From positions 1-5,407 of the forward strand of contig JAPLEC010000235.1 of the NCBI GenBank assembly GCA_026391515.1: 5,407 bases of DNA, read 5' to 3'. Position numbers and translations under genes: made by a program. Each line of letters opens with the position of its first letter. The first letter of the stretch is position 1. This DNA is from Bacteroidia bacterium (GTDB lineage Bacteria > Bacteroidota > Bacteroidia > Bacteroidales > VadinHA17). Below the pieces are notes generated by a model. That model worked only from the letters and a program-made list of their open reading frames with translations. It did no database searches and had not been told where the DNA came from. Shown in pieces: positions 1-5,407 of this stretch.

Positions 1-502
1 TTTTAAGAATCTGAAGTCCTCCATGGCCAAGGATCTTTTCAAAAAAGGTGGTCAGACGCAGGACCAGGTAAACCACTATCATGTTCAACAGGAGAGCGAT
101 AAAAATATTTATTGGCTGATATACTGCTTTAAGAGAAAGAATTGTGGTGATAGATCCTGCACCGGCAATCAATGGGAAAGCAATTGGGAAGATAGCTCCA
201 CTGCCATGAGCATCCTGGTGGAAGATCTGAATTCCTAAGATCATCTCCATCGCTATCAGGAAAATGATAAATGAACCTGCAATAGCGAAAGATGAAACAT
301 CAATTCCGAAGACACCAAGCAAAGGAGTTCCTATGAACAGGAAAGCGAGAAGAATCATCAGAGAGGCAATTGTAACTTTTACAGGCTTAATTATAACACC
401 TTTTGATTTCAGATCGATGATAATCGGAATGGACCCTGGTATATCAATGATGGCAAAGAGTACCATGAAAGCCGCAAGTATCTCTATCAGGCTGAAGTGC
501 AT
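1..502 (-). CDS. MarC family integral membrane protein (3' end cut by window edge)
   Basis: The reverse strand encodes 167 residues from an ATG at 502-500, open to position 1, so the C-terminus is missing (family members are usually about 190-210 residues). The protein is strongly hydrophobic, with likely membrane segments near residues 4-29, 41-65, 70-91, 103-124 and 131-150. The opening (FAIIDIPGSIPI, residues 16-27) matches the first helix of the MarC/UPF0056 family. The conserved later loop appears as FPLIAGAGSITT (109-120), with GAGS where many members have GPG. MarC proteins sit in the inner membrane; their substrate is not established, and the old link to multiple antibiotic resistance is not supported. 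This start is chosen because it places the family's N-terminal helix right at the start, and a TAtcTTTG box lies 16 nt upstream. It is the most downstream gene of the leftward set and seems to have its own promoter. The family call is firm; a function cannot be given. Confidence 0.88.
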   Translation of the reverse strand, partial: MHFSLIEILAAFMVLFAIIDIPGSIPIIIDLKSKGVIIKPVKVTIASLMILLAFLFIGTPLLGVFGIDVSSFAIAGSFIIFLIAMEMILGIQIFHQDAHGSGAIFPIAFPLIAGAGSITTILSLKAVYQPINIFIALLLNMIVVYLVLRLTTFFEKILGHGGLQILK

Positions 503-518
503 GTTTAAAAATTTGTGG

Positions 519-526
519 CAAAGATA
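519..526 (-). promoter_or_regulatory. Candidate -7 box (TATCTTTG) for the marC-like gene
   Basis: Read on the minus strand, this is a perfect match to the Bacteroidota -7 consensus TAnnTTTG, ending 16 nt before the ATG at 502. Transcription would start about 10-14 nt ahead of the ATG, giving a very short leader. I see no clear TTTG or TTG at the usual -33 spacing, so the upstream half of the promoter is weak or absent. An 8-base motif with two free positions can occur by chance in AT-rich DNA, so this rests mainly on its position. Confidence 0.45.
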
Positions 527-547
527 AATAAAATCAGGGATTCAGAC

Positions 548-598
548 TTAGCTTCCCCTTTTCTTATCGGCCCCCCAACCCCCCTAAAGGGAGGCTAA
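548..598. repeat. Imperfect inverted-repeat element with C6/C6 runs, upstream of the marC-like gene
   Basis: The left arm ttagcttcccctt (548-560) pairs with the right arm aagggaggctaa (587-598), with one mismatch and one extra C. The interior has two runs of six C (571-576 and 579-584) separated by AA, unlike the AT-rich surroundings. The element is noncoding and sits just upstream of the marC promoter. The composition and bounded arms suggest a dispersed intergenic repeat of the kind common in Bacteroidota genomes, but only one copy is visible here, so that identity is inferred. On the minus strand the C runs become G6-TT-G6, with a further G4 run (555-558). Confidence 0.55.
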
Positions 599-617
599 TT
601 TACTGACTATTAACAAA

Positions 618-688
618 TAACCCCTTCCCTTATTGTTTAAGGGAAGAGCCTGTCCCGACTGAAAGTCGGGAGACTTGGGAATGGGTTA
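618..688. repeat. Nested inverted-repeat element between the S46 peptidase and marC-like genes
   Basis: The outer arms taaccccttccc (618-629) and gggaatgggtta (677-688) are complementary at 11 of 12 positions. Inside are two perfect smaller hairpins: cttccctt/aagggaag (624-631 with 639-646, 7-nt loop) and tcccgact/agtcggga (653-660 with 664-671, 3-nt loop). The outer arm and the first inner hairpin share bases, so two alternative folds are possible. The element begins 25 nt beyond the peptidase stop codon and is noncoding. It resembles the neighbour at 548-598 in having C/G runs and short bounded arms, so both may be intergenic repeat elements. I cannot show further copies from this window. 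Confidence 0.6.
653..671 (-). terminator. Possible terminator hairpin after the S46 peptidase gene
   Basis: A perfect 8-bp stem (tcccgact with agtcggga) closes on a 3-nt loop, about 42 nt past the peptidase stop codon. A second 8-bp hairpin (624-646) follows on the same transcript. Neither has a strong T tract right behind it; the nearest T-rich stretch in the direction of transcription is the TTATTTGTTAAT around 609-620. The position suits transcript ending or 3'-end protection, but the hairpin is part of a larger repeat-like element, so the role is only inferred. Confidence 0.35.
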
Positions 689-712
689 AGTTTTCGGAAA
701 GGGGAATAAGGA

Positions 713-2863
713 CTACTGTACAATAGTCATCTCATCAACTAGGTTTTTTGCACCTGAATAGATATCCATTATCCAGAGGACGTATCTGATATCCACACAA
801 ATACATCTTTGGAGCGCAGGCTCATATGCTACATCGCCACTCATGGCTTCCCAGTTGCCATCGAACGCAAGGCCGATTAGTTCGCCATTTGCATTCATCA
901 CAGGGCTCCCGGAATTCCCTCCAGTAATGTCATTGGTTGTAAGGAAGCAAACCGGCATATAACCTCTAGAGGAAGCATATCTTCCAAATTCCTTTTTATT
1001 ATTGAGATCAATAAGTCTTTGTGACAAATCAAATTCATAATCGCCGGGCTTGTATTTATCAACAACTCCCTGAAGTGTAGTATAGTATTTATATGTAACA
1101 GCATCCTTGGGATCATAATCCTGAATTGTGCCATAGGTAAGGCGCATGGTTGAATTTGCATCAGGATAAAGAGTTTTTTCGGGTGTCATCTCCCTGAGAG
1201 CTGCAATCCATAATCTTCTGCCTTTCGCAAGATCTCCATCGAATTTACTGATCTCTTTTGACAAGTCATCCCTTATCTTATTGAATGAGACAGAAGTAAG
1301 AACTACAGGATCAATTTCAAGTGTTTTAATAACAGGCTTTTCAAGAAATGCAAGCAATTTTGCTTCGCTGGTAAGAACAGATTTGGCAAACATATCATCA
1401 ACGAATTTGTCAATTTTGCCCTTAAATTTCTTATCGACGACATTGGTGTAAAAATCAGGATGAAATTTAACTGGAACATCAGCCCTGTAAAGCTTAAGCA
1501 TAGCTTTTGTTGATTTCTGATCAGTGGGAGCACTGTAGTCCTTATAAAGATCAGCTATATTATCTTTAATCCTTTTGGTAAAATCAGCAATTTTCTGAGT
1601 ATCTCCCGACTTGAGGGCAGTTAAAAGACCATTTGCGACCTGGCTATAGCCAACAAGCTCACATCCCTGAAGGCATTCATTAAAATACTGAAGAGCATTC
1701 TGGTATTCAGCTCTTCCTTCAATTGAATTTTTAATCAGGTTCAATGCTTCGCCATATTTTGTTTTACGCTCAGGGTCAGCATTGATCCAGTTGTTGAATT
1801 GATTTTCGATTGCCTGTTTTTTAGCAATCACATTCAGGTTTTTAAGCTGGTTGTTCTGACCTATAGAATACTTCCAGTAATTTGAAGAACCTGAATATTT
1901 TGAAGCATACTGTATATTGATTTTTTTATCGGCTACCATATCTGCCATCCATATATCCTGTTTTATTCCGCGTATTTTTATCCTGTTGGGATTTGTGATA
2001 TTAAGGATTTCATTAACCTCATAAGAAGTATAATATCTCTGAGTTCTCCCGGAGTATCCGAGAATCATTGCATAATCTCCCTTATTTAATTCCTTGATTG
2101 ATACAGGAAGCCAGTATTTTGGCTTTAGAGGAACATTATCTTTTGAGTAAGGAGCAGGTTTGCCGTCAGGGGCTGAATAAACACGGAAAACACTGAAATC
2201 GCCTGTATGACGGGGCCACTCCCAGTTGTCGGTATCAAAACCGAATTTGCCGATTGATGAAGGAGGTGCGCCTACTAATCTTACGTCGTTATACCTTTCA
2301 TAAACAAGGAGATAAAAATAATTTCCACCGTAAAATGTAGCAACCTGGATTCTATAGTTATTTCCTTCCTGTGCTTTTCTCTCGATAGCAGATCTTGCCT
2401 CATTTATTGCTAAAGTTCTATCAGATTCAGACATTTCAGGCTTTACATTGGCCAGTATCTGATCGGTAACATCCTCGATCCTGATAAGGAATGTTACTGA
2501 AAGATTCGGATTCGGGAGCTCCTCTTCTTTGGTCATTGCCCAGAAACCATCCTTTAGATAATCGTGCTCAACAGAGCTGTGCGATTGAATTGAACCATAA
2601 CCGCAGTGATGATTAGTCAGTATCAGTCCTTGTGAAGAAACGATTTCGCCAGTGCATCCTCCTCCAAAAATGATAATTGCATCTTTAAGGCAAGCCTTAT
2701 TCAGGCTGTAAATATCTTCGGCAGAAAGCTTCAGGCCAAGCTGGGTCATCGTACCGATATTAAGCTTTTCAATAAGCGGCAGGAGCCACATACCTTCATC
2801 AGCCCTGGCTTTGAAGCCTGCACTGATCAGAATAACAAATAGAAGGGAAATAATTTTTCTCAT
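713..2863 (-). CDS. Exported S46 family dipeptidyl-peptidase, DPP7 type
   Basis: This 716-residue serine peptidase would release dipeptides from the N-terminus of peptides in the periplasm, supporting amino-acid or peptide feeding. Family length is about 700-720, so it is complete. A signal peptide is clear (MRKIISLLFVILISAG, probable cleavage after ARA at 19-21). The trypsin-like catalytic set is present: His86 in TNHHCGY, Asp222 in RHTGDFS, and Ser651 in GGNSGSP. Residue 669 is Gly in FDGNWEAMSGD; in characterised family members Gly at this place goes with DPP7 (preference for hydrophobic P1) and Arg with DPP11 (acidic P1), so DPP7-type specificity is inferred. An upstream in-frame TTG at 2887 would add eight residues ahead of the signal peptide; the ATG at 2863 is preferred because the signal peptide then starts normally with MRK. 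It follows RNase HII with a 70-nt gap that holds its own -7 box. No T9SS sorting domain is present, which fits a periplasmic location. Confidence 0.95.
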   Translation of the reverse strand: MRKIISLLFVILISAGFKARADEGMWLLPLIEKLNIGTMTQLGLKLSAEDIYSLNKACLKDAIIIFGGGCTGEIVSSQGLILTNHHCGYGSIQSHSSVEHDYLKDGFWAMTKEEELPNPNLSVTFLIRIEDVTDQILANVKPEMSESDRTLAINEARSAIERKAQEGNNYRIQVATFYGGNYFYLLVYERYNDVRLVGAPPSSIGKFGFDTDNWEWPRHTGDFSVFRVYSAPDGKPAPYSKDNVPLKPKYWLPVSIKELNKGDYAMILGYSGRTQRYYTSYEVNEILNITNPNRIKIRGIKQDIWMADMVADKKINIQYASKYSGSSNYWKYSIGQNNQLKNLNVIAKKQAIENQFNNWINADPERKTKYGEALNLIKNSIEGRAEYQNALQYFNECLQGCELVGYSQVANGLLTALKSGDTQKIADFTKRIKDNIADLYKDYSAPTDQKSTKAMLKLYRADVPVKFHPDFYTNVVDKKFKGKIDKFVDDMFAKSVLTSEAKLLAFLEKPVIKTLEIDPVVLTSVSFNKIRDDLSKEISKFDGDLAKGRRLWIAALREMTPEKTLYPDANSTMRLTYGTIQDYDPKDAVTYKYYTTLQGVVDKYKPGDYEFDLSQRLIDLNNKKEFGRYASSRGYMPVCFLTTNDITGGNSGSPVMNANGELIGLAFDGNWEAMSGDVAYEPALQRCICVDIRYVLWIMDIYSGAKNLVDEMTIVQ

Positions 2864-2900
2864 GATTTTATTTATTGTTTGAATCAATTTTTATAATTAG

Positions 2901-2908
2901 CAAATATA
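2901..2908 (-). promoter_or_regulatory. Candidate -7 box (TATATTTG) for the S46 peptidase gene
   Basis: On the minus strand this matches TAnnTTTG exactly and lies 37 nt before the peptidase ATG at 2863, inside the short gap after the RNase HII stop codon. It suggests that the peptidase can be transcribed on its own rather than only by read-through from RNase HII. No convincing TTTG is seen at the -33 position, so the assignment stays moderate. Confidence 0.45.
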
Positions 2909-2933
2909 ACTTTTTAGTTGAATACCCGACATG

Positions 2934-3533
2934 TCAGAAGTCAATCGAAAGCTGGGTTTCGTAGAGCGAGAATGACTTCCTGTGATATGGTGTGATTCCA
3001 TGTTTCTTTATGGCATCCCTGTGAAATAATGTTGCATAGCCTTTATTTTTATTCCAGCCATAATCAGGATACTCATTATGAATCTTTTCCATGAATTCAT
3101 CGCGGAAGGTTTTAGCCAGTACAGAAGCAGCTGCAATAGAAAAATAGAGGCTGTCGCCTTTAACAATGGTTTTATGTTTAATTTCTTTGTAAGAAAAGAA
3201 TTTGTTGCCATCAATAAGCAGAAACTGAGGCTTTTTTGAAAGGCCTTCAATTGCCAGATGCATTGCTTTAATTGAAGCCCTGAGAATATTTATCTTATCA
3301 ATTTCATTATTATCGACGAAAGCAACATGCCATGCTATTGCTGAATTCATTATTTCTTCCTTGAGAGAATATCTCTGTTTTGCCGTAAGCTTTTTGGAGT
3401 CATTCAGTACAGGGTGCTTAAAATTCTTCGGAAGAATAACTGCTGCAGCTGCAACGGGGCCTGCGAGACAGCCTCTTCCGGCTTCATCGCAGCCAGCTTC
3501 GATAAGGTTATGATACAGATAAGACTTCAACAT
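2934..3533 (-). CDS. rnhB: Ribonuclease HII
   Basis: This 199-residue enzyme cuts RNA in RNA-DNA hybrids and starts removal of single ribonucleotides built into DNA. The family's landmarks are all present: DEAGRG at residues 16-21, LLIDGNK around Asp108, KGDS at 125-128, and the AAASVLAKTFRD helix at 134-145. Asp16, Glu17, Asp108 and Asp127 fit the four metal-binding acidic residues, in almost the same numbering as other bacterial RNases HII. The C-terminal part keeps the YGWNKNKGY and PYHRKSF motifs. An in-frame TTG at 3572 would add 13 residues, but the ATG at 3533 gives the normal family length and places DEAGRG at the usual distance from the start, so it is chosen. The gene is first in the leftward set; I found no convincing -7 box of the TAnnTTTG type close upstream. 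Confidence 0.96.
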   Translation of the reverse strand: MLKSYLYHNLIEAGCDEAGRGCLAGPVAAAAVILPKNFKHPVLNDSKKLTAKQRYSLKEEIMNSAIAWHVAFVDNNEIDKINILRASIKAMHLAIEGLSKKPQFLLIDGNKFFSYKEIKHKTIVKGDSLYFSIAAASVLAKTFRDEFMEKIHNEYPDYGWNKNKGYATLFHRDAIKKHGITPYHRKSFSLYETQLSIDF

Positions 3534-3645
3534 TTTTATTCTAATCTGATAAAAATAGAGAATTTTTCTCAACGCGGGAGAAGTCGCATATAAGAAAAAA
3601 AATTATTGATCAGAGAAAAATTTCAAGTAAGTTATTAACACATTT

Positions 3646-3664
3646 ATCAACAAAATATGTTGAT
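3646..3664. repeat. Inverted repeat atcaaca-N5-tgttgat overlapping the -33 region
   Basis: Two perfect 7-bp arms (3646-3652 and 3658-3664) are separated by five bases. The right arm covers the TTG proposed as the -33 element of the rightward promoter. The form suits a dimeric regulator's binding site, but it could be a chance palindrome in AT-rich DNA. Confidence 0.35.
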
Positions 3665-3688
3665 TTGTCAAAAATTTGACTATTTTTG
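3660..3688 (+). promoter_or_regulatory. Promoter for the T9SS-protein/collagen-like unit (TTG, 18 nt, TATTTTTG)
   Basis: TATTTTTG at 3681-3688 matches the Bacteroidota -7 consensus TAnnTTTG exactly. A TTG at 3660-3662 lies 18 nt upstream, close to the usual spacing for the -33 element. Transcription would begin near 3693-3696, about 15 nt before the ATG at 3710. This is the best promoter in the window. The spacer holds a 14-base inverted repeat, gtcaaa-aa-tttgac (3667-3680), which may be an operator. The in-frame TTG at 3686 lies inside the -7 box and therefore cannot be the translation start if this promoter is used. Confidence 0.55.
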
Positions 3689-3709
3689 GCCACTCTGACA
3701 GGTTTCAGG

Positions 3710-4210
3710 ATGATGAAAGAATTTAAGATTCTTGGACTATTTTTTCTGGTATCGTGGACTAATGTTTTTACACAGCAATTGTCGCACCAGGTACTTGTTC
3801 CTCTTGCCGGACTCTCTTCAGACGGTAATATCAGTTATTCACAAACGGTAGGAGAGACTGCAGTAGAGATTATCAGCTGTTCGGATTACATTTTTACTCA
3901 GGGATTCCAGCAGCCTCTGGTAAAAGTCTCCAGCGAAACCCATCCGGAAGGGAACGGAATTAAAATATATCCAAATCCTGTAAGTGACTATGTAACTATT
4001 GAATTATATGGTGAATCGGCAAGAACTTTCAGGATTGACTTTATAAATCTGGCAGGAAGAGTTGTGCGTTCTTCCAGGATTGAATTCAGCGATAACTTCT
4101 GGTTTAAAGAGCCGCAAAATATAAAAGACCTGATAAGCGGTTTTTATCTTATCAGAATAAAAAGTGAGGATGGAATGATAGACCGTGCGTTCAAGATTGA
4201 AAAAATCTAA
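3710..4210 (+). CDS. Small secreted protein with type IX secretion C-terminal sorting domain
   Basis: A 166-residue protein with a signal peptide (about residues 1-21, hydrophobic core ILGLFFLVSW), so it would cross the inner membrane by Sec. The middle module (about 24-70) carries the pattern SYSQTVGET...FTQGFQQP, seen in many small Bacteroidota surface proteins of unknown function. Residues 85-166 form a type A T9SS sorting domain: it opens with KIYPNPVSDYV, has the FINLAGRVV strand and ends GFYLIRIKSEDGMIDRAFKIEKI. Such domains take a protein through the outer membrane, usually with anchoring to the cell surface. The start is the first of two adjacent ATGs (3710, 3713), since the in-frame TTG at 3686 overlaps the promoter. 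The next gene starts 10 nt after the stop, so the two are probably cotranscribed. The specific role is unknown; the protein is little more than a short module plus the sorting domain. Confidence 0.88.
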   Translation: MMKEFKILGLFFLVSWTNVFTQQLSHQVLVPLAGLSSDGNISYSQTVGETAVEIISCSDYIFTQGFQQPLVKVSSETHPEGNGIKIYPNPVSDYVTIELYGESARTFRIDFINLAGRVVRSSRIEFSDNFWFKEPQNIKDLISGFYLIRIKSEDGMIDRAFKIEKI

Positions 4211-4220
4211 ACCTTTATAT

Positions 4221-5407
4221 ATGGCCATAAGACTCATTAAGCGATTATTATTTCTGATAACATTTGCTATGGTAAATGCAGGCATCCTTGCCCAGAACAA
4301 TGTACCGCTTGGGATTCATTACCAGGCTGTTGCAAGGGATAATTTCGGGAATGAACTGGTAAATAGAAAAATCAGTGTAAAGTTCTCTATTATTGCAGGA
4401 GATCCTCTGTCTGTACCTGTTTACCAGGAGCTGCATCAGGATGTGGTGACTTCAAAGTTTGGAGTTTTTTCCCTTGTCATAGGTCATGGGGTAGTAACAG
4501 GGAACTCTACCTGCACTTCACTATCAGAGATTGCATGGGAAACTGCTGACCACTATCTTAAAATCGAAGTAAAATTTGAAAACGATTTTATGGATATGGG
4601 AACTATACAGTTCTTTGCTGTTCCTTATGCGTTATATGCACAGAAATCACTTGAACCCGGGCCTACAGGTCTGCAGGGTGAAAAAGGTGATAAAGGAGAC
4701 CCAGGCGATCCGGCTTCAGATAAACAGACTCTATCCTTTGATGGAAGCAATCTTACAATTAGCGGTTCAATTTCAACTGTTCCGCTTACAAACCTGCTTC
4801 AGAATCTTGAAGTTTCAAGTGACGGAACAGGAGGCTATAACCTTTCACTGACACGCGGAAATACTATCAATCTTGCAACTGTTGAAAAAGACGGTGATCC
4901 CACAAACGAAATACAGGACCTTGTAATAAGTTCTAATAAGCTTAAGATAACCAAAAATGCCCTTGCCACAGAATGGGATTTAACACCCTATCTCGATAAT
5001 ACTGATAAACAAGCTCTTTCATGGGATCCTGTAAACCGGATTTTAGGAATTTCCGGTAACACCGGAACAGTAAATCTCTCCGAACTTGAGAATGATGCTG
5101 ATGCCGATCCGACAAATGAGATCCAGGATCTTCAGCTTGTCAGCAATAAATTATCAATTACAGGAAAGACAGGTGCTAAAGAGGTTGATATGAATGCTTA
5201 TCTCGATAATACTGACAACCAGCAACTTACATATAACGAATCAAATAAAAACCTTTCAATTACAGGAGGGAACACAGTTGCTCTAGGAAGCACCGTCGCT
5301 TTTAGAGCAAAAAAGACAGCATCCGAAACAATGCCAGCTTTTATGACAGATTATGATTTTATAACTGGTCCTCCGGAATATAACGATGGAGGTGGATTCA
5401 ATTACTT
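4221..5407 (+). CDS. Large secreted collagen-like/repeat protein with a probable C1q-like C-terminal domain (3' end cut)
   Basis: The frame is open from ATG 4221 to the window end, giving 395 residues with no stop. Residues 1-24 are a signal peptide (RLLFLITFAMVNAGILA). Residues about 26-142 form a beta-rich domain (IHYQAVARDNFGNELVNRKISVKF ... FFAVPYALYAQKS) common at the front of large Bacteroidota surface proteins. Residues 147-164 are six collagen-like Gly-X-Y triplets (GPT GLQ GEK GDK GDP GDP). Two 70-residue repeats beginning DPTNEIQDL start at residues 226 and 296, and a related half-unit (DKQTLSFDGSNLTISG) starts at 167. From residue 359, VAFRAKKTASE...YNDGGGFNY resembles the opening of a C1q/TNF-like domain. 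The order signal, stalk, repeats, globular head suggests a trimeric extracellular fibre, by analogy with other collagen/C1q proteins. It probably shares a transcript with the T9SS protein just upstream. Whether it has its own sorting domain lies beyond the window. Confidence 0.85.
   Translation, partial: MAIRLIKRLLFLITFAMVNAGILAQNNVPLGIHYQAVARDNFGNELVNRKISVKFSIIAGDPLSVPVYQELHQDVVTSKFGVFSLVIGHGVVTGNSTCTSLSEIAWETADHYLKIEVKFENDFMDMGTIQFFAVPYALYAQKSLEPGPTGLQGEKGDKGDPGDPASDKQTLSFDGSNLTISGSISTVPLTNLLQNLEVSSDGTGGYNLSLTRGNTINLATVEKDGDPTNEIQDLVISSNKLKITKNALATEWDLTPYLDNTDKQALSWDPVNRILGISGNTGTVNLSELENDADADPTNEIQDLQLVSNKLSITGKTGAKEVDMNAYLDNTDNQQLTYNESNKNLSITGGNTVALGSTVAFRAKKTASETMPAFMTDYDFITGPPEYNDGGGFNY
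4659..4712 (+). repeat. Collagen-like Gly-X-Y tract (six triplets)
   Basis: Six consecutive codon triplets begin with glycine, encoding residues 147-164 of the large secreted protein. Three are charged GDx triplets and one is GEK, which resembles the KGD/KGE-rich bacterial collagen-like tracts thought to favour triple helices without hydroxyproline. The tract is short for a stable helix on its own, so it may act as a linker or a trimer seed. Confidence 0.8.
4896..5294 (+). repeat. Two tandem 70-residue 'DPTNEIQ' protein repeats
   Basis: Unit 1 begins at 4896 and unit 2 at 5106, a period of exactly 210 nt. In an ungapped hand alignment 30 of the first 54 residues are identical, including DPTNEIQDL, SNKL.IT and YLDNTD.Q.L. 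At DNA level a 17-base stretch, tatctcgataatactga, recurs unchanged at 4989-5005 and 5199-5215. A half unit upstream (from 4719) shares the D-K-Q-x-L-S-x-D pattern. Such units are typical of Bacteroidota extracellular fibre-like proteins, and the copy number may vary between strains. Confidence 0.75.
5295..5407 (+). other. Start of a probable C1q/TNF-like domain within the large secreted protein
   Basis: Residues 359-395 read VAFRAKKTAS..., followed by YNDGGGFNY. The pattern (small-Ala-Phe-Arg-Ala, then a spacer, then Tyr-Asn-Asp-Gly ... Phe/Tyr-Asn) resembles the first two strands of C1q-like domains, which form trimeric heads. Only about a quarter of such a domain is visible, so another beta-jelly-roll head is possible. 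Confidence 0.45.

Larger units (their letters stand above)
3534..3709. other. Divergent AT-rich intergenic region between rnhB and the secreted-protein unit
   Basis: These 176 bp separate two genes read outwards, so both upstream control regions must lie here. The right side carries a good promoter for the rightward unit. For the leftward rnhB I see only poor near-matches to the -7 consensus, such as TATTTTTA a short way upstream of the ATG. The stretch contains two short inverted repeats described separately, and no reading frame that looks coding. Confidence 0.6.

Noticed and set aside
23..238. Open frame on the plus strand, 71 codons
   Set aside because: Antisense to the same marC-like gene; no recognisable features.
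1..502. Antibiotic-resistance role for the MarC-like protein
   Set aside because: The family name is historical; a resistance role was not borne out, and nothing in the neighbourhood supports it.
264..527. Open frame on the plus strand, 87 codons
   Set aside because: It is antisense to the marC-like gene, whose minus-strand product has clear family motifs; the plus-strand product looks like no known protein.
898..1533. Small minus-strand frames inside the S46 peptidase gene
   Set aside because: They are out of frame with the peptidase, which is intact through its catalytic Ser motif here; they are shadows.
4004..4436. Minus-strand frames opposite the T9SS protein and the start of the large secreted protein
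   Set aside because: The plus strand encodes a sorting domain and a signal peptide here; the minus-strand products show no domain.
4576..4851. Second plus-strand frame of 91 codons inside the large secreted protein
   Set aside because: The main frame encodes the collagen-like triplets and repeats over this span; the alternative frame has no coherent features.
4221..5407. Phage tail-fibre interpretation of the collagen-like protein
   Set aside because: Collagen tracts do occur in tail fibres, but this protein has a signal peptide and sits after a T9SS-sorted protein, with no phage genes nearby.
1..5407. CRISPR array, toxin-antitoxin pair, transposase, tRNA or riboswitch
   Set aside because: I saw no regularly spaced direct repeats, no matching gene pairs, no transposase frame and no recognisable structured RNA; the only tandem repeats encode the protein repeats at 4896-5294.

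Overview
The window looks like a chromosomal segment from a member of the Bacteroidota, probably Bacteroidales/Marinilabiliales-like; I cannot place it more finely. Three things support this. One protein has a type IX secretion (T9SS) C-terminal sorting domain. There is an S46 dipeptidyl-peptidase, a family typical of this phylum. Three promoters match the Bacteroidota -7 consensus TAnnTTTG. The DNA is AT-rich and ordinary in coding style, and I see no insertion sequence, phage gene, CRISPR array, tRNA or rRNA.

Positions 1-3533 are read leftwards: ribonuclease HII (2934-3533), then an exported S46 dipeptidyl-peptidase of the DPP7 specificity type (713-2863), then a MarC-family membrane protein (1-502) that runs off the left edge. 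The peptidase and marC each have their own candidate -7 box. Between them, 503-712 holds two G/C-run-rich imperfect inverted-repeat elements (548-598 and 618-688), which look like dispersed intergenic repeats and may also end transcription of the peptidase gene.

A 176-bp AT-rich divergent region (3534-3709) separates this block from a rightward unit. Its promoter (TTG at 3660-3662, TATTTTTG at 3681-3688) contains two short inverted repeats. The unit has a small secreted protein with a T9SS sorting domain (3710-4210) and, 10 nt later, a large secreted protein (4221 to beyond 5407). The large protein has a signal peptide, a beta-rich N-terminal domain, six collagen-like Gly-X-Y triplets, two 70-residue 'DPTNEIQ' repeats and what looks like the start of a C1q-like domain. 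The pair is probably cotranscribed and suggests surface or extracellular structures.

The rest is housekeeping or well-known families: RNase HII repairs genomic ribonucleotides and the S46 enzyme trims dipeptides from peptides in the periplasm. I found no clearly new multi-gene system. The most unusual content is the collagen/C1q-like gene pair and the intergenic palindromes.
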